Assembly: GCA_023440965.1 (NCBI GenBank)
Contig: JAEZRC010000002.1
Location: forward strand, 1 to 64,000
Reading direction: 5' to 3'
Source: Bacillota bacterium
Lineage (GTDB): Bacteria; Bacillota; Clostridia; Oscillospirales; Ruminococcaceae
Length of the DNA stretch: 64,000 nt
Each line of letters begins with the position of its first letter. Positions within the stretch are counted from its first letter, which is position 1. The notes below the pieces were generated by a model. That model was not told the origin of the DNA and did no database searches. It saw only the letters and a list, made by a program, of their open reading frames with translations. This document shows, one piece after another, positions 54,905 to 64,000 of this stretch. The position numbers were made by a program, and so were the translations under genes.

Positions 54905-54973
54905 GTTAATTGTGGGAAATTTGTTTCTATAATAAAATTCCAAAAAAATTTTGAATTGGGAGGACTAAAAATT

Positions 54974-56773
54974 ATGTTGACAAACAATAAGAATGTTTTG
55001 AAATGGGTCGATGAAATGGTTGCACTCACAAAACCTGACAAAGTAGTATGGATTGACGGTTCTGAAGAGCAGCTCGCTGACCTGAGAGCACAAGTAATTG
55101 CTTCTGGAGAAATGTTAGAGCTTAATCAGGAAAAGCTTCCTGGTTGTTTATATCATAGAACAGCAGTAAACGACGTAGCTCGTGTTGAGGATAGAACATT
55201 TATCTGTTCAAAGAAAAAAGAGAATGCAGGTCCTACAAATAACTGGTGTGATCCACAGGAAATGTACGCTAAGCTAACACCTATGTATGATGGCGTTATG
55301 AAGGGACGTACAATGTACGTTATTCCTTATTCAATGGGACCAATCGGTTCACCTCTTGCAAAAGTTGGTGTTGAGCTTTCAGATTCAATTTATGTTGTTC
55401 TTAACATGGATATAATGACAAGAATGGGTAAGGCTGCTTTTGAAAACCTTGGTGATACATCTAACGACTTTGTTCGTTGTCTCCATTCAAAGGCTGATAT
55501 TGATCAGGATAAGAGATATATCGTTCACTTCCCAGAAGATAACACAATTTGGTCAATTAACTCTGGTTACGGCGGAAACGTTCTTCTCGGTAAGAAGTGC
55601 TTTGCTTTGAGAATTGCTTCATATCAAGGAAAGAATGAAGGCTGGATGGCTGAACATATGCTTATTCTTGGTCTTAAGAAACCAGACGGAGAAACAAAAT
55701 ACGTTTGCGCTGCTTTCCCATCTGCTTGCGGAAAGACAAATCTTGCAATGCTTATTCCACCAGAAGGATATCGTAAGGACGGCTATGAAATATTTACAGT
55801 CGGTGATGATATCGCTTGGATGAAACCAGGCCCAGATGGCAGACTTTATGCTATAAACCCAGAAAACGGATTCTTTGGCGTTGCTCCTGGTACAAACGAA
55901 AAATCAAACCCAAATGCTCTTCATTCAGCAATGAAGAATACAATCTTCACAAACGTTGCTTTGAATAATGCGGATAACACTGTATGGTGGGAAGGTCTTG
56001 ACAAGAATCCTCCTGTTGATGCAACAGAATGGAAGGGCGAAAAGGTTAACGGTAAGGAGTTCGTTGCTGCTGGCAATAAGCTTGCTAATCCAAACTCAAG
56101 ATTTACAGCTCCAGCAATTAACTGCCCATGCATTTCACCAGAATTTAACAACCCACAGGGCGTTCCTGTTTCTGCTATAGTATTCGGCGGCAGACGTGCT
56201 TCAACAACTCCACTTGTATATCAGTCATTTGACTGGGCACACGGAACATACATTGGTTCAGCTGTTTCTTCTGAAACAACAGCAGCTGCAACCGGTGAAG
56301 TAGGTGTTCTTCGTCACGACCCAATGGCTATGAAGCCATTCATTGGTTACAATGTTGGTGATTACTGGGCACACTGGCTTGAAATGGGCGAAAAGCTTGG
56401 CGACAAGGCTCCAAAGATATTCAACGTTAACTGGTTCAAGCAGGACGAAGACGGAAACTTCATCTGGCCTGGATTCGGCGATAACATGAGAGTTCTTGAC
56501 TGGATTATCAAACGTTGTGAAGGCACAGTTGATGCAGAGGAAACTGCAATTGGTTATCTTCCTATGAAGGAAGACCTCAATATTGAAGGTCTTGAGGATG
56601 AAGTTACTCCGGAAATCCTTGATAAGCTTCTTGCTGTTGATAAGAGCCTTTGGTCAAAGGAAATTGCAGAAATGCGTAGATATTATAAGGAAGATATCGC
56701 TGAAAAAGGCGGTCACGTTCCTGCAGCTCTATGGGAGCAGCTTGATAAGATTGAAGCAAGACTTGCTAAGTAA
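54974..56773 (+). CDS. pckG: Phosphoenolpyruvate carboxykinase (GTP)
   Basis: 599 residues from ATG at 54974 (GGGAGG upstream), the length of GTP-type enzymes. Converts oxaloacetate and GTP to PEP, GDP and CO2, or runs in reverse as the CO2-fixing step of fermentation in rumen-type anaerobes. Signatures: FPSACGKTNLAML (P-loop), VGDDIAWM, FGGRRASTTPLVY, YNVGDYWAHWLEMG. Codon use is more uniform than in the neighbours and the promoter is perfect, both fitting a highly expressed gene. Many Clostridia use the unrelated ATP-type enzyme. Confidence 0.96.
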   Translation: MLTNNKNVLKWVDEMVALTKPDKVVWIDGSEEQLADLRAQVIASGEMLELNQEKLPGCLYHRTAVNDVARVEDRTFICSKKKENAGPTNNWCDPQEMYAKLTPMYDGVMKGRTMYVIPYSMGPIGSPLAKVGVELSDSIYVVLNMDIMTRMGKAAFENLGDTSNDFVRCLHSKADIDQDKRYIVHFPEDNTIWSINSGYGGNVLLGKKCFALRIASYQGKNEGWMAEHMLILGLKKPDGETKYVCAAFPSACGKTNLAMLIPPEGYRKDGYEIFTVGDDIAWMKPGPDGRLYAINPENGFFGVAPGTNEKSNPNALHSAMKNTIFTNVALNNADNTVWWEGLDKNPPVDATEWKGEKVNGKEFVAAGNKLANPNSRFTAPAINCPCISPEFNNPQGVPVSAIVFGGRRASTTPLVYQSFDWAHGTYIGSAVSSETTAAATGEVGVLRHDPMAMKPFIGYNVGDYWAHWLEMGEKLGDKAPKIFNVNWFKQDEDGNFIWPGFGDNMRVLDWIIKRCEGTVDAEETAIGYLPMKEDLNIEGLEDEVTPEILDKLLAVDKSLWSKEIAEMRRYYKEDIAEKGGHVPAALWEQLDKIEARLAK

Positions 56774-56785
56774 TAAAACAACCGC

Positions 56786-56822
56786 TAAAAACTTCCGTTT
56801 TTTATTAAACGGAAGTTTTTTA
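56786..56822 (+). terminator. Terminator of pckG
   Basis: AAAAACTTCCGTTT and AAACGGAAGTTTTT pair around TTTATT, followed by TTTT. Confidence 0.9.
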
Positions 56823-56932
56823 CTTTTACTCATTTACAAAATTATATATGTTAGGTAATAAACATTGTTCGGACATAGTTAAGTATTTAGGTGATATGGG
56901 AATAAGTATATCATATTATAATCCCTCTTAAG

Positions 56933-56966
56933 AAAAAAAGGATTGCTTTAATTTGCAATCCTTTTT
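56933..56966 (-). terminator. Terminator of the yfhO transcript
   Basis: AAAAAAGGATTGC and GCAATCCTTTTTT around TTTAATT, giving a T-run on the minus strand just past the DUF3006-like stop. Confidence 0.85.
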
Positions 56967-56969
56967 TGG

Positions 56970-57122
56970 TTATATAATTGTATACTCAAGATTCTCCCAC
57001 AAGAGCTTTGTGCCCTCGTCAATTTCCATAGGTAGCAATGCTCTTGCTACTAAAAAATCATCATTGCTTTCTATATCTGTTCTTTTGAGGATGGCATAAT
57101 CGCCATCAATTTTAAAAACCAT
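56970..57122 (-). CDS. Small DUF3006-like protein
   Basis: 50 residues from ATG at 57122 (TAAGGA upstream), overlapping the end of yfhO by about 9 bases in the wrong frame for a fusion. The sequence MVFKIDGDYAILKRTDIESN and ALLPMEIDEGTKL resembles the DUF3006 pattern of a small beta barrel. Function unknown; it is last in the transcript. Confidence 0.7.
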   Translation of the reverse strand: MVFKIDGDYAILKRTDIESNDDFLVARALLPMEIDEGTKLLWENLEYTII

Positions 57123-57129
57123 ATATTCC

Positions 57130-59751
57130 TTAGCTTTCACTTTCAGCTTCCTTTTCAACTTTAATATTTTTCTTACTATAACGTTTTTCTAAAACTATTA
57201 TTGCAATGATGAGAATTGCCCCCACAACCGAAATTATTATTCCTTTAATTAAATAATCAGGCAAAAACTTCATAGTTACAGTATGCGTTCCTTCAGGGAC
57301 TTCAATACCAATTAATGAATCAACCAGCACAACAGGCTTGACTTTCTTACCGTCGACTTTAATTGTCCAGCCATTTTCATAAGGAATAGAAGTGTACAAA
57401 ATCTGATTATTCTGAGCGGTAACCTTACCCTCAAGATAAGTGTCAGTGTGCTTTGTGATATTCCATTGATTATTCTTCAAGGTATTTATAGCTTTCTCAA
57501 AAGTGGCTTTGTCAAGGTAATAGAAGTATTCATCCATCATATACAGATCTTCTTTTGTAGGTGTTGTTATAATAGAAACTTTTTCTCCTGCATTGAATTT
57601 TCCAAGTCTGACAATGCAGTAATTATCTGCCTCATAGTAATAATCAATAAATTGTTTGTTTACCCAGATGTTCATTGAACGCTCATAATTACTCGGGAAG
57701 TATGCATATATGACATCATCGGTCGGAGCAGTTATGCTGAATTCAATGTGAGCATTAATTCCTTTAAAGGTAGGGGAATATTTTGTATGGTCTCCTGCAT
57801 TTTCAACAGTAATATTTTCATAATCTAAATTATCAACAGTAATAGGCTTGAAAATATTGTTTGATTCGTCGCCGCCTGTCATGCTGTTTATCAGTGCATT
57901 CTGATTTTCAAAAGGGTTAACATTCTCAATATTGACTTTTCTGACATTATTGTTTGCCATAAAGCCCATTGATAGTGCATAAGGATTTTTATATATTTCA
58001 ATATCATTATTCTTTAATAGGTAATCATAATTATATAGGGTCTTATCCTTATTTAGTATATACTTTACACCAAAGATAGAATCCGTTATTTCGGTAGCAC
58101 CAGTGTACCTTGTTGAGTGTCCTCGTGAGGTAAAGCCGAGCTTCCTCATCATCTCAATTACAGGAGCATTCATTGTTGAACTTGAATGTGAAAGGCCATT
58201 AAGTCCGAATGCCATAGGATCGTTTACAGTCCTGTGGAATGTCTTTTCACTACGGAATAAACCATCGTCCATTTCATTAATTGTTTCAACAGCTTTTCTT
58301 CCGTCATCCACATAATCGTGATAGGATGAAAACTTGCTGTACAATACGTCCTTGTTTATTCTGTCAAGAGTATTAAGTGAAACAGTGAACATTTCAGCAC
58401 AGATGAAAATTACAGTAATTATAGCATTTGTAGTCGTCCGGCGTTTATTGCAACCAAGCAGAACAACAAAATATATTGTGATAATCAGTGCTGAGGGAAG
58501 AATAGTCTTTATTGCAGGAATATGTGCATATTTTTTGCCTTCAATATAGCAGAGGAAAATAATTATACCGAAAAAGCTGCCATATATCTGCTTGTGAGAA
58601 ACCCCATCAAGCTTTTCAAATGCTTTTGCCGCGATAACAAGCATAATAAAACAGAATAAAAATGAATATCTGAATGGTAACCAGTTCGGGACCTGAAAAC
58701 CATGCCACACTAAATCTAATATGCTTACATACATACAAAGTAAAATAGCAACAAGTAAAGTAGCATTTGCTATTTTACTTTTAGTATCAATTTTTTTATT
58801 CAGGAAATACAGCGGAACCAGTAGTAATGTCAGACAACCACAGAATACAATCGGCAACCCCTCTGGTCTTACAGTATCATAGCTAAAAGGCAACAGCTTT
58901 GTGAGGAACTGTTCTATGGTGAACTGTGATTTAACAGTAAAGTCAGGCTCTGAAAATTCGAGTTTTCCAAGCTTGAGGGAATTATATGCCGGAAGTATTA
59001 TTACCATTGCACACATAACAGCAACAGCGACGCTGATGATTGCTTTTATAAGAGTTTTGATAATACCTTTTTTGAATGTGTATTTACCACTGACAATAAT
59101 ATACTTGATAAAATAAAGCCCTGTAAATATTCCCACCATATAGCCTATATAGTAGTTTGAAATGAACATTAACGCAAGAGGAATAATGAGTCCTTTCATT
59201 TTGCCATTGTCAATGAGTCTTTCTACTCCCATTATTATAAGGGGGAGATATATAAGCCCATCTAACCACATTGGGTTCATAAGCTGAACAACACAGTATG
59301 ACATTAATGAGTAAAGTGTTGAAAATATAATAATTGTGAAAATTCTGCTACCTTTTTGATTTTTAAGATATACAGCAAAAGCTAACGCAGCCGCACCGAT
59401 CTTCAAAAGCTGCATAAGCTCAAGAGCACCAAGCATCATTGAACGCGGAAGTAGTATAGGAATAATTGAAAAAGGACTTGCAAGATAATAAGCATATATT
59501 CCTAAAAATTCACCCGATAGATTTCTGCTCCAGGAGTATAATATGCTTTTATTACTCCAGAAAATATCTCTAAGATGTTCGTAATAATATACATATTGAC
59601 CGTTGAGGTCAAGGACAAGAACGGAGTTATCGCCAAATGGATGCACGCCAAAAACAGCATAGACAAAATACATTATAATAACGGGAACAGCAAAAGTAAT
59701 CAAATAAGCTCTTTTGTTGAAAATCCACTGTTTTATAATATTATCTGTCAT
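57130..59751 (-). CDS. yfhO: YfhO-family membrane glycosyltransferase
   Basis: 873 residues with about 13 membrane helices up to near 460 and a large outer domain, then a final helix near 840. The GT-C-like catalytic region contains HPFGDNSVLVLDLNGQYVYY near 36-55. In Bacillus and others YfhO works with CsbB-type enzymes to add sugars to lipoteichoic acid or related polymers at the outer face. The GT2 gene upstream overlaps its start by 11 bases, so the pair is kept together here. Confidence 0.88.
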   Translation of the reverse strand: MTDNIIKQWIFNKRAYLITFAVPVIIMYFVYAVFGVHPFGDNSVLVLDLNGQYVYYYEHLRDIFWSNKSILYSWSRNLSGEFLGIYAYYLASPFSIIPILLPRSMMLGALELMQLLKIGAAALAFAVYLKNQKGSRIFTIIIFSTLYSLMSYCVVQLMNPMWLDGLIYLPLIIMGVERLIDNGKMKGLIIPLALMFISNYYIGYMVGIFTGLYFIKYIIVSGKYTFKKGIIKTLIKAIISVAVAVMCAMVIILPAYNSLKLGKLEFSEPDFTVKSQFTIEQFLTKLLPFSYDTVRPEGLPIVFCGCLTLLLVPLYFLNKKIDTKSKIANATLLVAILLCMYVSILDLVWHGFQVPNWLPFRYSFLFCFIMLVIAAKAFEKLDGVSHKQIYGSFFGIIIFLCYIEGKKYAHIPAIKTILPSALIITIYFVVLLGCNKRRTTTNAIITVIFICAEMFTVSLNTLDRINKDVLYSKFSSYHDYVDDGRKAVETINEMDDGLFRSEKTFHRTVNDPMAFGLNGLSHSSSTMNAPVIEMMRKLGFTSRGHSTRYTGATEITDSIFGVKYILNKDKTLYNYDYLLKNNDIEIYKNPYALSMGFMANNNVRKVNIENVNPFENQNALINSMTGGDESNNIFKPITVDNLDYENITVENAGDHTKYSPTFKGINAHIEFSITAPTDDVIYAYFPSNYERSMNIWVNKQFIDYYYEADNYCIVRLGKFNAGEKVSIITTPTKEDLYMMDEYFYYLDKATFEKAINTLKNNQWNITKHTDTYLEGKVTAQNNQILYTSIPYENGWTIKVDGKKVKPVVLVDSLIGIEVPEGTHTVTMKFLPDYLIKGIIISVVGAILIIAIIVLEKRYSKKNIKVEKEAESES

Positions 59752-60694
59752 CTGAGCGCTCCTTTTCTTTGTGATTTTTGCTTTCTATTCTATCATTAAT
59801 AATATACCTTGGTCTTTGTTTTATTTCTTCATAAATCTTTGACAGATAGTATCCGATTATACCAAGGCTGAACATAATAACACTGCTTGTGAAAAGTTGA
59901 AGAAGAATTACTGTAGAAAATCCTTCAAGTGATTTTCCTGAAATCTTATTGTAAAGAGTGTTTATCCCAAGAATGACAGAAATAATGAAGGTTATAACTC
60001 CAATAACAGTAACAATCTGCATAGGTGCACTTGTATAGGATGTTATTGAGTTGACTGCATACTTGAAAAGGTTTCGGACAGACCATTTTGATTCGCCGAC
60101 TTCACGCTTTTCAACATCAAAATAAACTATTTCAGTCTTATATCCGACCCATTTTGACATAGCTCTAAAGAAGGTGAGTCTTTCTGGCATTTCATTTAAA
60201 GCATCAACAACATTCCTGCTCATAAGCTTAAAGTCAGAAGCATTCTGCATATCAATGCCAGATTCCTTGCTTATCATTCTATAGAATGTCTTTGAGAATA
60301 AATTATAGAATATATTTTCTTTTCCTCGTGAGGATTTTCTTCCCTCAACAATATCGACATCATTATTTTCCCATATGTGATACATCTCAACAATTTTTTT
60401 AGGTGGATGCTGCAAGTCACAGTCAATAAGTACACAAGCATCACCTTTTGCATATTTTAGTCCGGCAAAAATAGCACTTTCCTTACCGAAATTTCTGCTG
60501 AAGTTGATTGCACTTATATTGGAATTGTTTTCGGAAGCAGCTGAAATTTCAGCCCAGCTGTTATCCTTTGAGCCATCATTGACAAAAACAATTTCATAGT
60601 CAATCTTATTTTCAACCATAAGATTATCAATAACGGATACTATTCTGCTAATGTTGCCTTCTTCATTAAAGGCAGGAATTATAATTGAAAGCAT
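59741..60694 (-). CDS. GtrB/CsbB-like polyprenyl-phosphate glycosyltransferase
   Basis: 317 residues. A GT2 catalytic domain at about 1-220 (IIPAFNEEGNISRIV, FVNDGSKDNS, DCDLQHPPKKI, VDVEKREVGESKWS) is followed by two membrane helices at about 232-300. It loads a sugar onto undecaprenyl phosphate, which YfhO uses outside. A flippase (GtrA/GtcA) was not seen nearby. Confidence 0.9.
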   Translation of the reverse strand: MLSIIIPAFNEEGNISRIVSVIDNLMVENKIDYEIVFVNDGSKDNSWAEISAASENNSNISAINFSRNFGKESAIFAGLKYAKGDACVLIDCDLQHPPKKIVEMYHIWENNDVDIVEGRKSSRGKENIFYNLFSKTFYRMISKESGIDMQNASDFKLMSRNVVDALNEMPERLTFFRAMSKWVGYKTEIVYFDVEKREVGESKWSVRNLFKYAVNSITSYTSAPMQIVTVIGVITFIISVILGINTLYNKISGKSLEGFSTVILLQLFTSSVIMFSLGIIGYYLSKIYEEIKQRPRYIINDRIESKNHKEKERSDDR

Positions 60695-60748
60695 AATTTA
60701 CCTCTTTTAAGTTATAAGCCCTCGTAGCAAAAGTACAAGGGCAGGTTT

Positions 60749-61225
60749 TCATTTTAGTCTTTTTATTCTGTAAGCTTTAATAAGTATAATCAAGGAACAA
60801 ATGATTAAAGCCGAGCAGATGATAATAGTAATTAAATTATCTGCTATCAGTTTTCTGTTTGAGAAAAGCCTTATTGCCAGTACCAGATTAACAATAGACA
60901 GGAAAATAATAACAGTGCCGATAAATTTCTTTTTCATAAAGAAAAATGTGGTAATTCCAGCAATGATAAAAAAGCTGATTAAAACTGAAGGTGTATAGCT
61001 GAATTCAAAATTATCTGTAAAGCTGTTTTCAATAACTTTATTGAGCACAATAAAAACACAAATACCGCATACTAAAACAGATATAAAAAATAAAACTAAG
61101 CGAAGTAAATTCTTTGTTTTTTTAGTTTCAGCATACTGTGAGTTCTTTTCGCATTGATGCTGGAGCTTCATAGCCTTTTGATCAAGCTTTTTAAATTGCT
61201 TCTGTACATCTGACACAAATTTCAC
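60749..61225 (-). CDS. Small membrane protein, unknown
   Basis: 158 residues. A basic amphipathic start (KQFKKLDQKAMKLQHQCEKN) is followed by four membrane helices at about 40-155. No known domain. A hairpin at about 60718-60743 separates it from gtrB. Confidence 0.7.
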   Translation of the reverse strand: MKFVSDVQKQFKKLDQKAMKLQHQCEKNSQYAETKKTKNLLRLVLFFISVLVCGICVFIVLNKVIENSFTDNFEFSYTPSVLISFFIIAGITTFFFMKKKFIGTVIIFLSIVNLVLAIRLFSNRKLIADNLITIIICSALIICSLIILIKAYRIKRLK

Positions 61226-61319
61226 ATCCTTTATAAGATGTTAAAAGATATAAAAATTATACATAAATTTACCACAAAAGTCAATATGAAATATGTCGTA
61301 AAAAGGCTTGTCATCAGCA

Positions 61320-62183
61320 CTACTTCAGGACTTTTTTCATAAAAGCTTCTGTCGAAATTCCACTTGGTCGGTTGTATCTGCCGAGAAGATAAAGGCACTC
61401 TGGATCTTTTGTTATATAATTCATTCTTTGCTCACAGGTTAGTGTTGCCTTGAATCCCATCTGTTTTAAGTATTTTTCACTCTGTTCACAGTAGAAGCCA
61501 AAAGGATAAGTATAAAAATAAGGCTGATAGTCACAATTTGTTTTAAGCATATCCTGAAGATTTAGAGTATCCCTTAAAAACAATGAATAGTAGTCATCTT
61601 CACTTTCATATTTGTTTTTTTTGCTACCTGCGCGCTTGCTTGTATGAGAATGCATATTAAAGCTGTGGTTGCCGATTTCAATGCGTTTTGTCCTTAAAAG
61701 GTCAAGAATATCATCCCATGTCAGATAAGCATAAGATGGGTTTTTATCAGGACATTCACTGTTTACTTTTGAGTAATATCCCACGACAGAAACACTTGCT
61801 TTCATATCATATTTTTCAAGAAGTGGCAGAACATAAGCAAGGCTATTATAAAAACCGTCATCAAATGTGAGCACAACAGGATTCTGTGGCAGAGTTCCAC
61901 TATTATTAACATAATTAATCAGGTCGCTTATAAAAATAGGGGAATAACCATTCTGCCTTAGGTATAACAGGTCATTTTCAAGCGTTTTGGTGGAGATTAC
62001 AAAATCGCCAGAACGTCTTTCGCTATCCAGAACGCTATGGTACATTATTATAGGGACCTTCATACCTTTTTCTGCATCGATATTTACCGCAGAAACTGAA
62101 ATTATCTGAATAAGCACAATTATTGCTAAGATAATCGCAATAATACACAAAAAGATTGATTTGATTCTTGAATTAGATAACAT
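61320..62183 (-). CDS. Membrane-anchored polysaccharide deacetylase
   Basis: 287 residues. One N-terminal membrane helix (about 8-32) exposes a NodB domain: MYHSVLD, VLTFDDGFYNS (catalytic Asp and metal Asp), IEIGNHSFNMHSH (metal His-x3-His) and YFYTYPFGFY. It removes acetyl groups from a surface N-acetylglucosamine polymer or peptidoglycan. Its ribosome site is inside a hairpin (62191-62226). Confidence 0.9.
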   Translation of the reverse strand: MLSNSRIKSIFLCIIAIILAIIVLIQIISVSAVNIDAEKGMKVPIIMYHSVLDSERRSGDFVISTKTLENDLLYLRQNGYSPIFISDLINYVNNSGTLPQNPVVLTFDDGFYNSLAYVLPLLEKYDMKASVSVVGYYSKVNSECPDKNPSYAYLTWDDILDLLRTKRIEIGNHSFNMHSHTSKRAGSKKNKYESEDDYYSLFLRDTLNLQDMLKTNCDYQPYFYTYPFGFYCEQSEKYLKQMGFKATLTCEQRMNYITKDPECLYLLGRYNRPSGISTEAFMKKVLK

Positions 62184-62190
62184 AAAACAA

Positions 62191-62226
62191 CCCCTTTCTA
62201 AGCATTTATATGCAAAGAGAAGGGGG
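62191..62226 (-). promoter_or_regulatory. Hairpin covering the deacetylase ribosome site
   Basis: CCCCTTTCT (62191-62199, read as AGAAAGGGG on the message) can pair with the CCCC-TTCT strand at 62219-62226, with GCAT/ATGC inside. It could end the PHP-gene transcript or hide the Shine-Dalgarno of the deacetylase. Confidence 0.5.
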
Positions 62227-62236
62227 AATTATTATT

Positions 62237-62908
62237 TTAAATTAAAAATAGAGAATATTCTCTATTTATGACTGATGAAATGAAATCATTTATATTTTTT
62301 AATCGGTGTTGAAATTCCATACCACAAAAGAAAGAATGATTTACATTATGTGAGTCAGAGCCAGCAGTCTGGGGTAGATTGTATTTTTGAGCATAGGCTT
62401 TGGCTTTATCATCAAAGTCAGTTCCCAAATGAGATCCATTTATTACCTCGACAGCGTCAATAAGCTCCGGGAAGAGTCGTATTTCCCTAATATATGAAGC
62501 TTCCCTGAAAGGATGTGCGTGAACAACTATCCCATTATTTTTATGAATAAGATTGAAAAAGTCAGAGAGGGATAAATTCATAATTTCAGGATAATTAAGG
62601 AAGAATTCCTTATCAACACCATAAATTAAAAATTCTGTTCCATAATAATTATATTCAAGCCCGAAAAAAACATCCATATTGTATTCCTTAGCCTTTATTT
62701 TTGCTTTTTCATACGGCAAGAAAAACAGGTCAATTTTACTTCTCCATGGCATATTACGAGGTACACAGGTGTTGCCATTAAAAAAATGATTTGTGAGTAT
62801 TATTCCCGTATAACCAAGGCTGTTATACTTTTCAAGCATTTTGTAAATATCATTTGTGGCACAGGCGCTTGCCTCACTTGAATGCATATGAGTCTCGTAT
62901 CTGAACAA
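62237..62908 (-). CDS. PHP-domain phosphoesterase-like protein
   Basis: 223 residues. PHP metal motifs: YETHMHSSEAS (HxH), ILTNHF, GLEYNYYG, VVHAHPFREASY, and GSDSHNVNH. It is a metal-dependent hydrolase of unknown substrate, soluble, and precedes the deacetylase gene by 53 bases. Confidence 0.87.
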   Translation of the reverse strand: MFRYETHMHSSEASACATNDIYKMLEKYNSLGYTGIILTNHFFNGNTCVPRNMPWRSKIDLFFLPYEKAKIKAKEYNMDVFFGLEYNYYGTEFLIYGVDKEFFLNYPEIMNLSLSDFFNLIHKNNGIVVHAHPFREASYIREIRLFPELIDAVEVINGSHLGTDFDDKAKAYAQKYNLPQTAGSDSHNVNHSFFCGMEFQHRLKNINDFISSVINREYSLFLI

Positions 62909-63008
62909 TTAAAATCACTCCTTCTTCAAATTGTATTATAAACTATATATCAATTTAAAACAATATGTGATTAACATAAATATTTTTGTATTATTCGAAC
63001 AATATATA

Positions 63009-63037
63009 TTGTATTTTAAACTGACTAATGCTATAAT
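63009..63037 (+). promoter_or_regulatory. Promoter of the chemotaxis receptor gene
   Basis: TTGTAT at 63009-63014 and TATAAT at 63032-63037, 17 apart. Confidence 0.6.
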
Positions 63038-63073
63038 GTATACATATTTAAGCGAATTAATGGGAGGTTTAAT

Positions 63074-64000
63074 ATGAAGTCTATTAAAACAAAATTTCTT
63101 GCTTTAAGCATGTTGTCAACATTGGCTGCTGCTATAGTTTCAATTACAATTGCATTTATAATCAAAGACAGGACTAATTTGTTGCTTGCCATTTTAATAT
63201 GTTTCGGCTGTACTTTAATAGTATTGGCTGTTAACTTTATGATTGTAAGGAGAACAATTAACAAAATAACACAACCTCTTGAAAGCGCAAGTGAAAGACT
63301 CAAATCATTGGCAGATGGTAATTTAACCGACCCTGTTAATATCCCAAAGACGCAGGACGAATTATATGAATTGACTAATGCATTGCAGGATACAGTTAAT
63401 TCTTTAAAATTATACATTACAAAAATCACAGATGCTCTTGTTAATATTTCAGAAGGCAACCTTACCGACAGGGTTCACGGTTCTTTTAATGGCGATTTTA
63501 TAAAAATCAAAAGTACATTCAATACAATTCTTTTATCATTGATTGATACTTTTTCAAATATCAGAAATGCAGCAGATCAGGTTAACAATGGTGCAAATCA
63601 GGTATCAAATGGTGCACAGGCATTGTCACAGGGTGCAACTGAACAGGCAAGCGCTATTCAGGAGCTTTCAGCAACAATTTCCGATGTTTCACAACAGATT
63701 AATAATAATGCTAAATCAGCAAAACAGGCTGAAAGTATAGTTGACAATACAATGGCTAATATTATTTCTTGTAATGATGATATGAATAAGATGCTTGGCG
63801 CTATGGAAGAAATTAATGTTTCTTCAAATGAAATTTCAAAGATTATCAAGGTTATTGATGATATAGCATTCCAGACAAATATTCTTGCTCTGAATGCTGC
63901 AGTTGAAGCTGCAAGAGCAGGTTCAGCAGGTAAAGGCTTCGCTGTTGTTGCTGATGAAGTAAGAAGTCTTGCCGCTAAGAGTGCGGAAGCTGCGAAACAG
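63074..64000 (+). CDS. Methyl-accepting chemotaxis protein, 3' end beyond window
   Basis: 309 residues seen, from ATG at 63074 (GGGAGG upstream). Two membrane helices at about 10-28 and 34-55 enclose only a few external residues, so this receptor has almost no periplasm-facing sensor. A HAMP (about 57-110) is followed by a second HAMP-like repeat (SEGNLTDRVHGSF) and the signalling helix with AFQTNILALNAAVEAARAGS and GFAVVADEVRSLA. Motility or another Che-like pathway is implied. Confidence 0.92.
   Translation, partial: MKSIKTKFLALSMLSTLAAAIVSITIAFIIKDRTNLLLAILICFGCTLIVLAVNFMIVRRTINKITQPLESASERLKSLADGNLTDPVNIPKTQDELYELTNALQDTVNSLKLYITKITDALVNISEGNLTDRVHGSFNGDFIKIKSTFNTILLSLIDTFSNIRNAADQVNNGANQVSNGAQALSQGATEQASAIQELSATISDVSQQINNNAKSAKQAESIVDNTMANIISCNDDMNKMLGAMEEINVSSNEISKIIKVIDDIAFQTNILALNAAVEAARAGSAGKGFAVVADEVRSLAAKSAEAAKQ

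Noticed and set aside
1..64000. CRISPR array
   Set aside because: No regularly spaced direct repeats were found; repeats at the left end belong to the YD protein.

Overview
The window is AT-rich, densely coded DNA from a low-GC, apparently spore-forming Clostridia-type Firmicute. The evidence is a CotF-like coat protein, a MoxR/DUF58/transglutaminase operon, a standalone MetH activation protein, DUF4250, QueH and a CsbB/YfhO pair. Ruminococcus/Oscillospirales-like gut or rumen bacteria are my best guess. The guess rests on gene content, not on a marker gene.

Layout. 1-5034: the 5' part of a very large secreted YD-repeat (RHS-like) protein on the minus strand. 5.1-6.7 kb: two related plus-strand structured RNAs, each behind a sigma-A-type promoter, interleaved with a 3' fragment of tRNA-Trp and two tRNA-Gln genes. 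6.8-9.0 kb: superoxide dismutase, an amidase-domain protein, a 57-residue unknown and a lipoprotein. 9.0-13.6 kb: one-carbon/methionine operon (queH, metF, MetH reactivation protein, metH). 13.7-20.8 kb: TetR regulator, then a MoxR/DUF58/transglutaminase operon and a PIG-L deacetylase. 20.8-24.1 kb: a giant polytopic membrane protein.

24.2-45.6 kb is the centre of interest. feoB, the ferrous iron transporter, is cut in two: its C-terminal half lies at 24254-25095 and its N-terminal half, with feoA and a DtxR/MntR-type regulator, at 43468-45590. Between them sits an 18,372-bp element bounded by a shared TGT core and carrying a large serine recombinase at its feoB-C end. Joining the two ends at the core restores a 714-codon feoB in frame. 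Joining the element ends gives a 38-bp attP-like site with 14-bp inverted arms. The cargo is a nearly complete surface-glycan locus: Wzx, Wzy, initiating sugar-phosphate transferase, GalE, CapE/CapF/CapG with a WbuB-like transferase (UDP-L-FucNAc), and PseC, a PseH-PseG fusion, PseI and PseF (pseudaminic acid). One CapE/PseB-type dehydratase appears to feed both sugar routes. No conjugation genes are present, so this looks like a capsule cassette on a serine-integrase element that should switch feoB off when inserted and on when excised.

45.6-64 kb: DUF4250, a zinc-ribbon membrane protein, a CotF-like protein, a peroxiredoxin, an inverted-repeat-bounded non-coding element, a divergent Fe-S protein/Crp-Fnr pair around a palindrome, two acyltransferase-fold genes, an isochorismatase, a FetAB-like transporter, GTP-dependent PEP carboxykinase, a YfhO/GtrB surface-glycosylation pair, a polysaccharide deacetylase, a PHP-domain protein, and the start of a chemotaxis receptor cut by the window edge.
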